DNA from: Rheinheimera baltica DSM 14885
Lineage (GTDB): Bacteria; Pseudomonadota; Gammaproteobacteria; Enterobacterales; Alteromonadaceae
DNA length: 64,000 nucleotides
Assembly (NCBI RefSeq): GCF_000425345.1
Contig: NZ_AUDG01000012.1
Span: 1-64,000, forward strand
Direction: 5' to 3'
A program made the translations under genes and the position numbers. Below the pieces are notes generated by a model. The model saw only the letters and a program-made list of their open reading frames with translations. It was not told the DNA's origin and made no database searches. This document shows, piece by piece, positions 55,080-64,000 of the stretch. Every line of letters starts with the position of its first letter. Positions within the stretch are counted from its first letter, which is position 1.

Positions 55080-55379
55080 ATGCGAATACTCACCTTACTG
55101 CTAATTGCTGTGTTTGGCCTACTGCAATATCGACTGTGGTTCGGGCAGCACAGTATTGCCGATTACTTTCGCCTGCAGGATGACCTGCATAGCCAGCAAG
55201 CCAGTATTATGGAACTGGAAAAACGCAACCGAATGCTGCGCGCCGATGTTAAAGATTTACAACAAGGGTTAGAGGCTATCGAAGAGCGCGCGCGCAATGA
55301 GCTGGGCCTTATTCGCGAGGACGAAGTTTTTTTCCGCATTTTTAGCCAAAATAATCCCGATGGCAGCCGCAATGACTGA
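55080..55379 (+). CDS. ftsB: Cell division protein FtsB
   Basis: 99-aa bitopic protein of the FtsQBL divisome complex. One N-terminal transmembrane helix (residues 3-20, LTLLLIAVFGLLQYRLWF), then a leucine-zipper coiled coil (LHSQQASIMELEKRNRMLRA) and the conserved EERARNELGLIREDEVFFRI end. Length matches E. coli FtsB (103 aa). ispD begins inside its last codons. Confidence 0.95.
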   Translation: MRILTLLLIAVFGLLQYRLWFGQHSIADYFRLQDDLHSQQASIMELEKRNRMLRADVKDLQQGLEAIEERARNELGLIREDEVFFRIFSQNNPDGSRND

Positions 55380-56079
55380 TGCAGTTAAACGGCAAACCTT
55401 AGTTCCTGCTATTGCAGCAATAATGCCTGCCGCCGGCATTGGCAGTCGTATGCAAGCGTCGTTACCTAAGCAATATTTGCAGTTACATGGTAAGACTATT
55501 TTGGAACACAGTGTGGCCAAATTAAAGTCTGTACTAGCCATAGGGCCATTGTGGTTAGCTCTGGCTTCTGATGATCCCTATTACGATACCACCCCACTGG
55601 CGCATAGCGATATCACTCGCGTCAAAGGCGGTGCTGAACGCATGCATTCGGTGCTAAATGCGCTGCATTTTATTGATGAACATCATTTCCCCTGGGTATT
55701 AGTGCACGATGCTGCCAGACCTCTGGTACGTAAAAGCGATATTGAACATTTGATAACGCGTTGTATAACAGAGGGAGAGGGTGGCATTCTTGCATGCCGG
55801 GTTCGCGACACCATGAAGCGCGGTGAAAGCTTTGTGGCAGAAACCGTTAGTCGTGAACATTTGTGGCATGCTCTTACCCCCCAGCTCTTTCCCACTGCGT
55901 TATTAAAAGCAGCACTGCGAGATGCCGTACAAGCAGAGGTGCATGTTACCGATGAAGCTTCAGCAATGGAGTGGGCGGGGCATAAAGTGCTACTGGTAGA
56001 GGGGCACAGCGACAATATTAAAATTACGCAGCCGGCTGACCTGGCGCTGGCGGCATTTTATCTGGAGCAGTTAACGTAA
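55372..56079 (+). CDS. ispD: 2-C-methyl-D-erythritol 4-phosphate cytidylyltransferase
   Basis: 235-aa enzyme of the MEP isoprenoid pathway (third step). ATG 55372 is preferred, overlapping the ftsB end by eight bases; an ATG at 55360 is possible. The CTP-binding loop [29 protein letters not shown] and [10 protein letters not shown] are conserved. It precedes ispF, as in E. coli, where the two carry out consecutive MEP steps apart from IspE. Confidence 0.95.
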   Translation: MTDAVKRQTLVPAIAAIMPAAGIGSRMQASLPKQYLQLHGKTILEHSVAKLKSVLAIGPLWLALASDDPYYDTTPLAHSDITRVKGGAERMHSVLNALHFIDEHHFPWVLVHDAARPLVRKSDIEHLITRCITEGEGGILACRVRDTMKRGESFVAETVSREHLWHALTPQLFPTALLKAALRDAVQAEVHVTDEASAMEWAGHKVLLVEGHSDNIKITQPADLALAAFYLEQLT

Positions 56080-56558
56080 TGAACATGCGTATTGGTCATG
56101 GTTTTGATGTACATGCCTTTGGTGGCGATGATCCGCTGATATTGGGCGGGGTGAAAATAGCATACGAGCAAGGGTTGCTGGCACATTCGGACGGTGATGT
56201 GGTTCTGCATGCGTTGGCAGATGCGTTATTAGGCGCTATAGCTGCGGGTGATATTGGCCATCATTTCCCCGATACCGATGCCAGTTTCAAAGGCATAGAT
56301 AGCCGTATATTGTTGCGCAAAGTGTTTGCTGACGTGAGTGCTGCCGGGTTTAAAGTGGGTAACCTGGATATTACTATTATGGCGCAAGCACCCAAAATGG
56401 CACCCCATATTAGCGCGATGCGCAGGTGCATTGCTGACGATTTAGCTTGCGAACTGACCCAGGTTAATGTCAAAGCCACCACAACAGAAAAGCTCGGCTT
56501 TGTTGGTCGCAAAGAGGGTATTGCGGTTGAAGCCGTGGTGCTGTTGGTCAGCGCATGA
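56079..56558 (+). CDS. ispF: 2-C-methyl-D-erythritol 2,4-cyclodiphosphate synthase
   Basis: 159-aa trimeric MEP enzyme, equal in size to E. coli IspF. Zinc ligands in [12 protein letters not shown] (D, H), [28 protein letters not shown], and the end [19 protein letters not shown] are intact. It overlaps ispD by one base (TAATG) and truD by four (ATGA), giving tight translational coupling. Confidence 0.97.
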   Translation: MNMRIGHGFDVHAFGGDDPLILGGVKIAYEQGLLAHSDGDVVLHALADALLGAIAAGDIGHHFPDTDASFKGIDSRILLRKVFADVSAAGFKVGNLDITIMAQAPKMAPHISAMRRCIADDLACELTQVNVKATTTEKLGFVGRKEGIAVEAVVLLVSA

Positions 56559-57598
56559 GTGTTGCTAGTCCACTACATTATCTTTATGGCAGTCCGACGG
56601 CAACGGCATTGTTGCGCCAGCAAGATGATGATTTTATTGTCGACGAGCTGCTTAACTTTCAGCCCAGTGGTGCCGGCGAGCACATCTTACTGCATATCGA
56701 AAAGTGCGGTCAGAACACTCAGTATGTCGCGAAGCAGTTGGCTGAACTAACCGGCTTGCGTGCACGGGATATTAGCTATGCCGGCTTAAAAGACCGTCAC
56801 GCGGTGACCCGACAATGGTTTTGTTTTAAGTGGCCAATTAAACAAGCGCTAGATTGGCAAAGCTGGCAGCTTGAAGGCTGCAAGATTTTGAATGTGCAGC
56901 GACATTATCGCAAGCTACGCCTCGGGGCATTAAAAGCGAATGTATTTCAGATCCGCCTGCGCCAAGTGTCAGATTGTGATGCTGTTATTGCCCGAGCTGA
57001 ACAGGTTATGCGCGGTGTGCCGAATTATTATGGTGAACAGCGTTTTGGTATTAATGGCGGCAATCTGGTGCTTGCCAGACAGTTGTTTAGCGGGCAGGGC
57101 ATTAGCGACCGTAAACTGCGTGGTTTAGCACTTTCGGCTGCACGATCTTTTGTGTTTAATCAACAAGTATCGGCACGGATCAGTGCAGGGTTGTTTAACC
57201 AGCTGCTTAATGGTGATGTATTACAACTTAACGGCACCGGTTCAGTGTTTCGTATGCCGCAAGCGGATGCAGAGTTGCAACAACGTCTAAATGAGATGGA
57301 TGTACACCTGACTGCCGTCCTTGCTGGAATGGGAGTGCCGATGGTAACCGATGCCGCCGCCGACTTTGAACAGCAAGTTTTAATTCAGCACAATGACTTA
57401 GTACAAGGGTTGGAAGATTTCAGGTTAAAGTCAGAACGCCGCGCCATTCGTGTTGTTCCGCAGCAACTGACTTTGCAACAAGACGGTAGTGATATCGTGC
57501 TAAATTTTGCTTTGCCTGCTGGCTGTTTTGCCACCAGCGTGCTGCGCGAATTGGTTAATTATCATGATTGTGGCCGTAAAGCGGCTAACATGGAGTAG
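56555..57598 (+). CDS. truD: tRNA pseudouridine(13) synthase
   Basis: 347-aa enzyme that makes pseudouridine 13 in tRNA-Glu. The catalytic Asp is in [16 protein letters not shown], the RNA-binding [11 protein letters not shown] region and GEQRFG motif ([13 protein letters not shown]) are present, with the TRUD insertion in the middle. Length equals E. coli TruD (349 aa). Overlaps ispF and lies three bases before surE. Confidence 0.95.
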   Translation: MSVASPLHYLYGSPTATALLRQQDDDFIVDELLNFQPSGAGEHILLHIEKCGQNTQYVAKQLAELTGLRARDISYAGLKDRHAVTRQWFCFKWPIKQALDWQSWQLEGCKILNVQRHYRKLRLGALKANVFQIRLRQVSDCDAVIARAEQVMRGVPNYYGEQRFGINGGNLVLARQLFSGQGISDRKLRGLALSAARSFVFNQQVSARISAGLFNQLLNGDVLQLNGTGSVFRMPQADAELQQRLNEMDVHLTAVLAGMGVPMVTDAAADFEQQVLIQHNDLVQGLEDFRLKSERRAIRVVPQQLTLQQDGSDIVLNFALPAGCFATSVLRELVNYHDCGRKAANME

Positions 57599-57601
57599 CG
57601 A

Positions 57602-58354
57602 ATGCGAATTTTACTAAGCAATGATGACGGCGTGCATGCTAAAGGCATGCAAGTATTACAACAAGCGCTAAGCCAAATTGCTGAAGTTACCACTGTGGGC
57701 CCGGATCGGAATTGTAGCGGCGCGAGCAATTCATTAACGCTGATTAATCCGTTACGTGTGCAGCAGATGGACAATGGCTTTTTGGCGGTAAATGGTACGC
57801 CAACGGATTGTGTACATTTAGCTATCAGCCAATTATTGGATTTTACGCCTGATTTAGTCGTGGCAGGTATTAATCATGGTGCAAACTTGGGTGATGATGT
57901 GTTGTATTCTGGTACTGTTGCCGCCGCAACAGAAGGCCGGCACTTAGGCTTGCCAGCTATAGCAGTATCGCTGGCAGGGCATGACGATGATTATTTTGCT
58001 ACTGCGGCCTATGTGACAGTGCAGGTCATTAAACAGTTAAAATCGCACCCGCTACCGGCTGATCAAATTCTTAATATCAATGTGCCTGCCGTCGCAATCG
58101 ACCAGCTTAAAGGCATTCAGGTTACGCGTCTGGGGCGCAGACATAAAGCAGAGACCATGACCAGTACGACGGACCCGTGGGGACGAAAAATATACTGGTA
58201 TGGTTCGTTAGGGCCAGAGTTGGATGCCGGCGAAGGTACAGATTTTCATGCAGTAGCCAATGGTTATGCATCTATAACCCCGTTGCAAATTGATATGTCA
58301 GCTTACAAAAGTATGGACCGATTGCAACAATGGCTAGCGGGGATTTCTTTGTAA
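57602..58354 (+). CDS. surE: 5'/3'-nucleotidase SurE
   Basis: 250-aa metal-dependent phosphatase for nucleotides and short polyphosphate. The N-terminal [16 protein letters not shown] carries the metal-binding Asp pair, [15 protein letters not shown] and [11 protein letters not shown] are conserved, and [21 protein letters not shown] completes the site. GGAG precedes its ATG. pcm starts two bases after its stop, the usual order in proteobacteria, and both are stationary-phase survival genes. Confidence 0.95.
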   Translation: MRILLSNDDGVHAKGMQVLQQALSQIAEVTTVGPDRNCSGASNSLTLINPLRVQQMDNGFLAVNGTPTDCVHLAISQLLDFTPDLVVAGINHGANLGDDVLYSGTVAAATEGRHLGLPAIAVSLAGHDDDYFATAAYVTVQVIKQLKSHPLPADQILNINVPAVAIDQLKGIQVTRLGRRHKAETMTSTTDPWGRKIYWYGSLGPELDAGEGTDFHAVANGYASITPLQIDMSAYKSMDRLQQWLAGISL

Positions 58355-58355
58355 C

Positions 58356-58994
58356 ATGGCAGTCGCAACTTCACGTAGCGCCGCGTTACTGGCGCAAAAA
58401 CTTCAAGCGGAAGGTATAGTGCAAGCGCATGTATTAGCTGCAATAGCCAATACGCCACGGCATATCTTTGTTGAACCTGTATTGGCGCATAAAGCCTACG
58501 AAAATACCGCCCTGCCAATAGGGCAGGGCCAGACAATTTCTCAGCCCTATATTGTTGCACGTATGACAGAGTTACTGCTACAGGACAGGGCGCCCGGTAA
58601 ATTATTGGAGATTGGCACCGGTTCGGGGTATCAGACGGCGATTCTGGCACGGCTATTTTCTCATGTCTGCAGTGTCGAGCGGATAAAAGCGCTGCAGTTT
58701 CAGGCGAAGCGTCGCTTACAACAACTTGACTTGCATAACGTGTCGATGAAACATGGTGATGGTTGGCAAGGCTGGCCAAGTAAAGCTCCGTTTGACAGTA
58801 TTATTGTGACTGCCGCACCGGCTGAAGTTCCTGCGGCGTTGTTACAACAACTAACGGATGGTGGTCGCCTGGTGATACCCGTAGGGCTACATGAACAGGT
58901 ACTGCGTGTCTATCAGCGTAACGGAGATGCTTTTACCAGTAAGGATATTGAAGCGGTAAGATTTGTTCCACTGGTGCCGGGTGAACTGGCATAA
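58356..58994 (+). CDS. pcm: Protein-L-isoaspartate O-methyltransferase
   Basis: 212-aa repair enzyme that methylates isoaspartyl residues in aged proteins. The SAM-binding motif is [18 protein letters not shown], preceded by the substrate loop [21 protein letters not shown] and followed by [15 protein letters not shown]. coli Pcm is 208 aa. It belongs to the surE-pcm-nlpD-rpoS survival region. Confidence 0.95.
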   Translation: MAVATSRSAALLAQKLQAEGIVQAHVLAAIANTPRHIFVEPVLAHKAYENTALPIGQGQTISQPYIVARMTELLLQDRAPGKLLEIGTGSGYQTAILARLFSHVCSVERIKALQFQAKRRLQQLDLHNVSMKHGDGWQGWPSKAPFDSIIVTAAPAEVPAALLQQLTDGGRLVIPVGLHEQVLRVYQRNGDAFTSKDIEAVRFVPLVPGELA

Positions 58995-59036
58995 GCTGCG
59001 AAAGTAAGTGTTATAGGCGATACACAAGGAAAGCAA

Positions 59037-59936
59037 ATGCAGTACTTGCAATGGATAATTAAAGGTTTGGCAATGGGCGCTGCCGATTTAGTGCCCGGAG
59101 TGTCTGGTGGGACTCTTGCTTTTATTTTAGGTATTTATCAGCGCTTACTCGGTGCAATTAGCCAATGCAACTTAACAGCATTACAGTTGTTACTGCGTGG
59201 GCAAATCAAGGCACTTTGGCAGCATGTTGACGGCACGTTTTTGCTTTGTCTGTTCAGCGGCATCATCGTTAGTATATTTTCATTGGCGGGCGTCATAAGC
59301 CATGTGCTGTCAAGCCGACCTATTCCACTTTGGGCGCTATTTTGTGCGCTGATCCTCGCGGCGTTGCCGCATCTATGCCGAAGTTTGAACTGGACGCCTT
59401 GGAGACTGATTTTAGCCGCGTTAGGTATTGTATTTTCAGTGTTGGTCGGCATGTTGACTCCTCGGGAGTTTGAACCACAAAGTTGGATGTTTTTTGTCGC
59501 GGGCGCTATTGCCATTTGTGCCATGATTTTACCTGGCATTTCTGGTGCCTTTATTTTGCTAATGTCGGGAATGTATGCGCCGGTATTACTGGCGGTGAAT
59601 GAGCTTCAGCTTGGTGTCTTGGCGCTGTTTATGCTCGGTTGCATAGTCGGGCTGCTAAGCTTTTCCAGAGTGTTAAACTGGATGCTGCAACATTACCATG
59701 ATGCCAGTCTGGCGTTATTAATTGGTGTGGTCATTGGGGCTTTGTATCGAATTTGGCCCTGGCAGCAGCAGCAACAGCTGTATTGGCCCTGGCAGTATGC
59801 TGAGCAGGTAGGACAGGCTGATATGCTGCTAGCGTTGGTATGTGCGGTGTTTGGCGCAGCATTGATGATGTTACTGTTAAATATGGAACGCTGGCTAAAA
59901 CCGGTGGCTCAAGCCACAGGAACGTCAGCTGATTGA
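59037..59936 (+). CDS. DUF368 family membrane protein
   Basis: 299-aa integral membrane protein with about eight helices and the family signature GAADLVPGVSGGTLAFILG, plus a second inverted-type motif ILPGISGAFILLMSGMY, as in the undecaprenyl-phosphate/PopT-type flippases recently linked to DUF368. Role in recycling of the lipid carrier is therefore likely, on family grounds. RBS AAGGAA is good. In Alteromonadales this gene commonly lies between pcm and nlpD. Confidence 0.85.
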   Translation: MQYLQWIIKGLAMGAADLVPGVSGGTLAFILGIYQRLLGAISQCNLTALQLLLRGQIKALWQHVDGTFLLCLFSGIIVSIFSLAGVISHVLSSRPIPLWALFCALILAALPHLCRSLNWTPWRLILAALGIVFSVLVGMLTPREFEPQSWMFFVAGAIAICAMILPGISGAFILLMSGMYAPVLLAVNELQLGVLALFMLGCIVGLLSFSRVLNWMLQHYHDASLALLIGVVIGALYRIWPWQQQQQLYWPWQYAEQVGQADMLLALVCAVFGAALMMLLLNMERWLKPVAQATGTSAD

Positions 59937-59976
59937 CAAGGAGCTAAGTATTCGTTGTTCTAACTACCAACAATTA

Positions 59977-60858
59977 ATGCAGAAGTGGCTTAATCATTAT
60001 TGTAGCCACGCTTTGTTATTGCTATTAATGACATTGTTGGCTGGCTGTTCATCGCGTTCTTTCCCAGCACCGGTGACGACGCTTGAACTGCGGGAAAATT
60101 TTTATCAACAGCGTAATCGCGGCACATTAAGCGCGAAAACTTACACCGTTCAAGCTGGCGACACTTTATATTCAATAGCCTTTCGGGCCGGTAAGGACGT
60201 GCGCGAGCTGGCCACTATTAATGGTATTGTTAGTCCCTACACCATTTATCCAAAGCAAAAATTACGTCTTAATGCTGCTGTTGTAAGTGCCGGTAAAAAG
60301 CCTGTAGCACGACCCCGTCAGGCCACAACCAGTGCTAGTCAAAATACAAATAAGAATAGTTCAAGCCAAGCAAAATCAAATAGTTCGGTAAAACCGGTTA
60401 AACCAGTTGCACCAAAAAATCAAAAGGGTTATGGTCAATCAACGCCCAACAAAAATGAAAAAATCGTGAATCCTACCCTAAATGGGGACTTGGTGCAATG
60501 GAGTTGGCCGGTTAAAGGTAAAATAATTTCTGGCTTTTCTCATCAACAGCAAGGTAACAAAGGTATCGATATTAGTGGGCGTGAAGGAACAAGAGTAAAT
60601 GCGGCTGCCAGTGGTCAGGTGGTGTACGCAGGTAATGCGCTTCGTGGCTACGGTAATTTAATTATAATAAAACATAATGACGATTACTTAAGTGCGTATG
60701 CACATAATCGCAAGCTGTTGGTGTCGGAAAAGCAAATGGTGACCGCAGGTCAGCAAATTTCTGAAATGGGCAGCACTGATGCGACAGATGCCCGTCTACA
60801 TTTTGAGATCCGTTTTCGCGGAACCTCAGTAGACCCATTAAAATATTTACCAAAATAA
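59977..60858 (+). CDS. nlpD: Murein hydrolase activator NlpD
   Basis: 293-aa outer-membrane lipoprotein (lipobox LLAGC). A LysM domain (about 52-97, YTVQAGDTLYSIAFRAG) binds peptidoglycan; a Lys/Ser/Asn-rich linker follows; the C-terminal M23 domain (about 175-293) is degenerate: NKGIDISG lacks the first zinc His and ARLHFEIRF lacks the first His of HxH. So it activates amidases (AmiC) at division rather than cutting itself. The main rpoS promoter of enterics lies inside nlpD; rpoS follows 84 bases later. Confidence 0.95.
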   Translation: MQKWLNHYCSHALLLLLMTLLAGCSSRSFPAPVTTLELRENFYQQRNRGTLSAKTYTVQAGDTLYSIAFRAGKDVRELATINGIVSPYTIYPKQKLRLNAAVVSAGKKPVARPRQATTSASQNTNKNSSSQAKSNSSVKPVKPVAPKNQKGYGQSTPNKNEKIVNPTLNGDLVQWSWPVKGKIISGFSHQQQGNKGIDISGREGTRVNAAASGQVVYAGNALRGYGNLIIIKHNDDYLSAYAHNRKLLVSEKQMVTAGQQISEMGSTDATDARLHFEIRFRGTSVDPLKYLPK

Positions 60859-60942
60859 TAATAACAATATACAAGTATTATCAGGAATGGATGCGATAAA
60901 GCTTGACCAGCCCCAGCACCCTATAGACGTGGGAGAGAGGAT

Positions 60943-61932
60943 ATGGGACAAAAAAGTGAAGATGAAGTATTAGAATTTAAAGAAGACGATATTGCGGACG
61001 ATGTACTTTTAGACGATGACGCGGAGCCCGATGCGGCGGCGCTGGCATCTGAAGAGACGAGCACAGAGGACATCTTTGCACGTGACGATAGTCAAAAAAG
61101 TATGGATGCCACCCAAATTTATCTGGGGGAGATTGGATTTTCGCCACTGCTTTCAGCAGAAGAAGAAGTATACTTTTCCCGCTTGGCATTAAAAGGAGAC
61201 CAAGCTGCACGCCGGCGTATGATTGAAAGTAATTTACGTTTGGTGGTTAAAATTGCCCGCCGTTATATTAATAGAGGCTTGGCGCTGCTTGATCTTATTG
61301 AAGAAGGCAATCTTGGCCTGATCCGGGCCGTAGAAAAATTCGATCCAGAACGCGGTTTTCGATTTTCTACCTATGCAACCTGGTGGATCCGTCAGACCAT
61401 AGAACGCGCTATCATGAATCAGACTCGTACTATTCGCTTACCTATTCACGTGGTTAAAGAGCTCAATATTTATTTGCGTGCAGCGCGTGAGCTATCACAA
61501 AAATTAGACCACGAACCGACACCAGAGGAAATTGCTGCATCGCTTGATCGTCCGGTAGAAGAAGTACGCAAAATGCTTAAACTGAATGAGAAAATAACGT
61601 CAGTTGATACCCCGGTAGCTGGCGCGTCAGAAAAGCAATTATTGGATGTTATTGCCGATGAGAAAGAGTTAGGTCCTGAAACAGAGTTGCAAGATGAAGA
61701 CATTCGCCAGCACTTAGTTGTATGGTTGAACGAACTTAATCCGAAACAACGTGAAGTGCTGGCCCGCCGCTTTGGCTTGTTAGGCTACGAACCGTCTACA
61801 TTAGAAGATGTTGGCCATGAAATAGGTTTAACAAGAGAGCGTGTTAGACAAATTCAGGTTGAAGCGCTGCGTCGGTTACGGGAAATAGTAACGCACCAAG
61901 GACTTAATATAGAGACCTTGTTTCAAGTGTAA
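60943..61932 (+). CDS. rpoS: RNA polymerase sigma factor RpoS
   Basis: 329-aa general stress and stationary-phase sigma factor with GAGAGG upstream. Region 1.2/2: [76 protein letters not shown]; region 3; region 4 with [19 protein letters not shown] and [20 protein letters not shown]. The acidic N-terminus is longer than in RpoD-like factors. E. coli RpoS is 330 aa. It follows nlpD, and a bidirectional terminator separates it from the convergent GntR gene. Confidence 0.97.
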   Translation: MGQKSEDEVLEFKEDDIADDVLLDDDAEPDAAALASEETSTEDIFARDDSQKSMDATQIYLGEIGFSPLLSAEEEVYFSRLALKGDQAARRRMIESNLRLVVKIARRYINRGLALLDLIEEGNLGLIRAVEKFDPERGFRFSTYATWWIRQTIERAIMNQTRTIRLPIHVVKELNIYLRAARELSQKLDHEPTPEEIAASLDRPVEEVRKMLKLNEKITSVDTPVAGASEKQLLDVIADEKELGPETELQDEDIRQHLVVWLNELNPKQREVLARRFGLLGYEPSTLEDVGHEIGLTRERVRQIQVEALRRLREIVTHQGLNIETLFQV

Positions 61933-61992
61933 TGGCGTTTAGGGGGGGCCCCTTAAATGAGAAAGAGTATTTGCTAAAACGATTTGCCGAAT

Positions 61993-62022
61993 AATAAGGC
62001 GCCAGTAGGCGCCTTATTGATT
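61993..62022. terminator. Bidirectional terminator between rpoS and the GntR gene
   Basis: AATAAGGCGCC and GGCGCCTTATT make an eleven-pair stem with an AGTA loop, and T-rich tails on both strands. It overlaps the GntR-gene stop codon and would end both convergent transcripts. Confidence 0.85.
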
Positions 62023-62646
62023 TTGTAAATAGCTGACCAGTTTCTTGTTTGCTGAGGCAATATGCTCAGTGAGCACCGCGCAAGCTCCCTCTATATCTCT
62101 TCGGCGTAATAGCGTTAGCAGTTGCTGATGCTCAGCCGCGCTGGTTTGTGCATAGGATTGTGTCTGATCCTGATAACCAAGATAGCGAGATACCTGCTGA
62201 TGCAGCTTTTCAAGTAACCCCAGTAAGTGCGGTTTATTGCAGCTTTGGTATAACAAGTGGTGAAATTGCCAGTTGAGTTCGCCACGCTGATACGGTGACA
62301 ATGCGGGCGTGCTGCTTAAGGTTAACAGTACGTCTTCAGTTTGGCCCAGCTGGGCGAAACTCAGCGTCGGAGCAGCCAGTTTTAACGCCAGCGGTTCTAG
62401 TTGCAACCGTAACATCGCTAATTCGTCAGCCTCATTAGCGTTAAACGGCGGTACTTGCATACCGGCCTTACCGTGCGTGGTAAGCCAACCTTCATTAAAC
62501 AATTGCTGTTGCACATCACGGACGACAATCCGGCTGACGCCGTAGTGTGCCGACAGTTGTTGCTGGGTTAATACAATACCCGGCTGCCAGTGTAGCTGCT
62601 GAATATCGTTTTTTAACTGATGATACAATTGCTGTTTTTTTAGCAT
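62014..62646 (-). CDS. GntR-family regulator with FCD domain
   Basis: 210-aa transcription factor. The start is set at ATG 62646, overlapping the benE stop (TAATG); a GTG at 62664 is the alternative. The winged helix is about 5-70 (LHWQPGIVLTQQQLSAHYGVSRIVVRDVQQQL) and the helical FCD ligand domain fills 78-205 with ELNWQFHHLLYQSC and the metal-binding His pattern. It is the second gene of a benE-GntR operon and probably represses it through the TGTATACA sites upstream of benE, released by the transported acid or a catabolite. Confidence 0.85.
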   Translation of the reverse strand: MLKKQQLYHQLKNDIQQLHWQPGIVLTQQQLSAHYGVSRIVVRDVQQQLFNEGWLTTHGKAGMQVPPFNANEADELAMLRLQLEPLALKLAAPTLSFAQLGQTEDVLLTLSSTPALSPYQRGELNWQFHHLLYQSCNKPHLLGLLEKLHQQVSRYLGYQDQTQSYAQTSAAEHQQLLTLLRRRDIEGACAVLTEHIASANKKLVSYLQNQ

Positions 62647-63827
62647 TAGTTGCGCTTTGGCCACTGATTAATAATAAGCAGTGTTAAACCGCCAGCGATA
62701 ATGCCCCAAAATGCAGCTGCTACGCCGAAAAAGCTCACCCCACTGGCGGTGACTAATAAGGTGATAACGGCAGCTTCGCGATGTTCGCCTTCTGCTGTGG
62801 CAACAGCTAAATTAGCGCCAATGGTGCCCAGTAAGGCCAGGCCCGCCAGGGCGGCAATCATTTCTTTGGGAAAGGCGGCAAATAGCGCAACCACTGTCGC
62901 GCCGGCCAAACCGGCTAGTAGGTAAAATATGCCGGCCGCGATACCTGCTATGTAACGTTTGTCTTTATTGGGATGGGCTTCTGTGCCGGTACAAATGGCA
63001 GCAGTAATCGCTGCCAGGTTAATAGAAAATGCTCCCCAGGGTGCAAGTAGCAATGTAGCTAATGCCGTTGAGCTAATAAGCGGTGATACTGGTGTTTGAT
63101 ATCCGCTGGTGCGAATAACCGCAACGCCGGGAATATTTTGCGACGCCATTGTAACCAATAACAAGGGCAAACCAACCCCCATCAAGGCGCTTAATGACCA
63201 GTGCGGTGTTACCCAAACCGGCTGCGTCAAACTAAAGGTTACGGCGCTGTAATTAAACTGACCTTGCACTAGGACACAGAGTAACCCTGTTAGTAATACC
63301 CACAAAATAGCGTAGCGTGGTGAAAAACGTTTTGCCAACAAGTAGCTTAAACACATCAGGCCAACCAGTAGTAACTGAGAATGTAATGAGGTGAAAATAC
63401 TCAGCCCAAATTGCACTAAAATCCCTGCCAGCATAGCGCTGGCCAACGGCAATGGAATAAGGCGCGTCAGCTTGTCGAACCAGCCGGACAGACCAATAAT
63501 AAACCCCAGTAAAGCCGTGAAAATAAACACACCAATTGCTTCATTTATGGTTAAACCTTGCAAGCTGCTGGCAAGTAAAGCCGCACCGGGTGTTGACCAG
63601 GCAGTAATAATGGGGGCTTTATAATACCAGGACAAACCAATGCAGGTTGCTGCCATACCAATCCCCAATGCGAGCAACCATGAGGCCATCATATCCTGCG
63701 TCGCCCCGGCCGCCGCCGCGGCTTGTAAAACAATAGCCACCGAGCTGGCAAAGCCAACCAGTACGGCAACAAAGCCAGCCACTACGGCTGACAGGCTGAG
63801 ATCTTTAATCAGCATAGATTTACTCAA
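62646..63827 (-). CDS. benE: Benzoate/H+ symporter BenE family
   Basis: 393-aa membrane transporter with about twelve helices. BenE family blocks: FVAVLVGFASSVAIVLQAA, AWSTPGAALLA, GLPLLLVTMASQNIPGVAVIRTSGYQ, and the middle WGAFSINLAAITAAICTG are conserved. It imports benzoate-type aromatic acids by proton symport; no benzoate catabolic genes are in the window, so the substrate could differ. Its regulator follows in the same operon, and an operator with two TGTATAC units precedes it. Confidence 0.8.
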   Translation of the reverse strand: MSKSMLIKDLSLSAVVAGFVAVLVGFASSVAIVLQAAAAAGATQDMMASWLLALGIGMAATCIGLSWYYKAPIITAWSTPGAALLASSLQGLTINEAIGVFIFTALLGFIIGLSGWFDKLTRLIPLPLASAMLAGILVQFGLSIFTSLHSQLLLVGLMCLSYLLAKRFSPRYAILWVLLTGLLCVLVQGQFNYSAVTFSLTQPVWVTPHWSLSALMGVGLPLLLVTMASQNIPGVAVIRTSGYQTPVSPLISSTALATLLLAPWGAFSINLAAITAAICTGTEAHPNKDKRYIAGIAAGIFYLLAGLAGATVVALFAAFPKEMIAALAGLALLGTIGANLAVATAEGEHREAAVITLLVTASGVSFFGVAAAFWGIIAGGLTLLIINQWPKRN

Positions 63828-63832
63828 ATTGG

Positions 63833-63865
63833 AAATGTATACCTAATTTAAAATGTATACATTTT
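63833..63865. promoter_or_regulatory. Putative operator of the benE-GntR operon
   Basis: AAATGTATAC occurs at 63833-63842 and again at 63851-63860 (18-bp spacing); the second is part of a perfect 16-bp palindrome AAAATGTATACATTTT (63850-63865). FCD-type GntR proteins often bind TGTATACA-like sites, and this one lies just before the benE start, so repression by the operon's own GntR protein is likely. Confidence 0.6.
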
Positions 63866-63889
63866 TTGTCAAGTAGAAACCGTCGTATA

Positions 63890-63921
63890 AAGCCGGTTTA
63901 TCTACTGTTAGATACCGGCTT
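63890..63921 (-). terminator. Hairpin downstream of mutS
   Basis: AAGCCGGT and ACCGGCTT pair, with an inner ATCTA/TAGAT extension, 12 bases after the mutS stop. The T-run is short, so it is a probable terminator for mutS. Confidence 0.55.
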
Positions 63922-63932
63922 GTTTATGGGTG

Positions 63933-64000
63933 CTATAGATGTTGTTTTAATTGATATAACAACTCTAGGGCTTGGCGGGCGGTTAAATCATCCGGGCTTA
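63933..64000 (-). CDS. mutS: DNA mismatch repair protein MutS, C-terminal end (partial)
   Basis: The last 21 codons before a TAG stop encode SPDDLTARQALELLYQLK and QHL. This matches the C-terminal dimerisation/tetramer tail of MutS (E. coli ends DPDSLTPRQALEWIYRLK). Its place next to rpoS agrees with the conserved rpoS-mutS neighbourhood. The rest of the gene lies beyond the window edge. Confidence 0.85.
   Translation of the reverse strand, partial: SPDDLTARQALELLYQLKQHL

Noticed and set aside
59977-60858. NlpD as an active M23 peptidase
   Set aside because: Both zinc-binding motifs lack a histidine, so it is the usual non-catalytic activator; the M23 protein at 24603-25553 is the intact one.

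Overview
The window is a chromosomal segment of a gammaproteobacterium. Its gene order and protein character (rpoE-rseABC-lepAB-rnc-era-recO-pdxJ-acpS, then barA/rlmD-relA-mazG-pyrG-eno, then ftsB-ispDF-truD-surE-pcm-DUF368-nlpD-rpoS and mutS) point to the Alteromonadales, most likely the Rheinheimera/Arsukibacterium/Alishewanella group. The genus is an inference from gene order and protein style; no 16S gene is present.

Layout. (1) 1-137 holds the 3' end (domains V and VI) of a group II intron. (2) 262-9574: a secreted serine hydrolase; a YtrA-type GntR regulator with an ABC transporter and an acyltransferase; an MbnP/MbnH (metallo-mystery pair) operon divergent from a large choice-of-anchor B surface protein ending in a GlyGly-CTERM-like tail. 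(3) 9882-14616: a YqjD/YqjE-type stress membrane operon, a PadR/HAAS-domain pair, and an alpha/beta hydrolase in operon with an ECF-like sigma factor that carries a multi-helix membrane extension. (4) 14709-17356: a small island at tRNA-Gly(CCC). A RelE/ParE-type toxin-antitoxin module sits between two direct copies of the tRNA 3' part, next to a DNA/RNA non-specific endonuclease toxin with a YezG/DUF600-type immunity gene. (5) 17331-28027: metabolism and maintenance genes (DUF5924, prpE, arfB, dbpA flanked by inverted 65-bp palindromic repeats, an M20 peptidase, an M23 peptidase overlapping a bactofilin gene, slyD, ygfZ, sdhE-ygfX). (6) 28079-49221: core genes nadB, the sigma-E operon, lepAB-rnc-era-recO-pdxJ-acpS, barA, rlmD-relA-mazG, pyrG and eno. 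(7) 49427-55006: five non-core genes between eno and ftsB (a PstS-like/OmpA fusion, an orphan with an internal repeat, an EAL-CBS-GGDEF protein, a DUF1569 protein and an orphan). (8) 55080-61932: ftsB to rpoS. (9) 62014-63865: a benE/GntR operon with a TGTATACA operator between rpoS and mutS; the last 68 bases are the mutS C-terminus.

Functional links. Stress and envelope control is prominent: the sigma-E system with a likely autogenous promoter, RpoS with NlpD, RelA with MazG, the BarA kinase, and a membrane-bound sigma factor. The most unusual region is the tRNA-Gly island, where a roughly 612-bp TA cassette appears to have entered the tRNA gene. The endonuclease toxin has an N-terminal part I cannot assign, so its delivery route is open.
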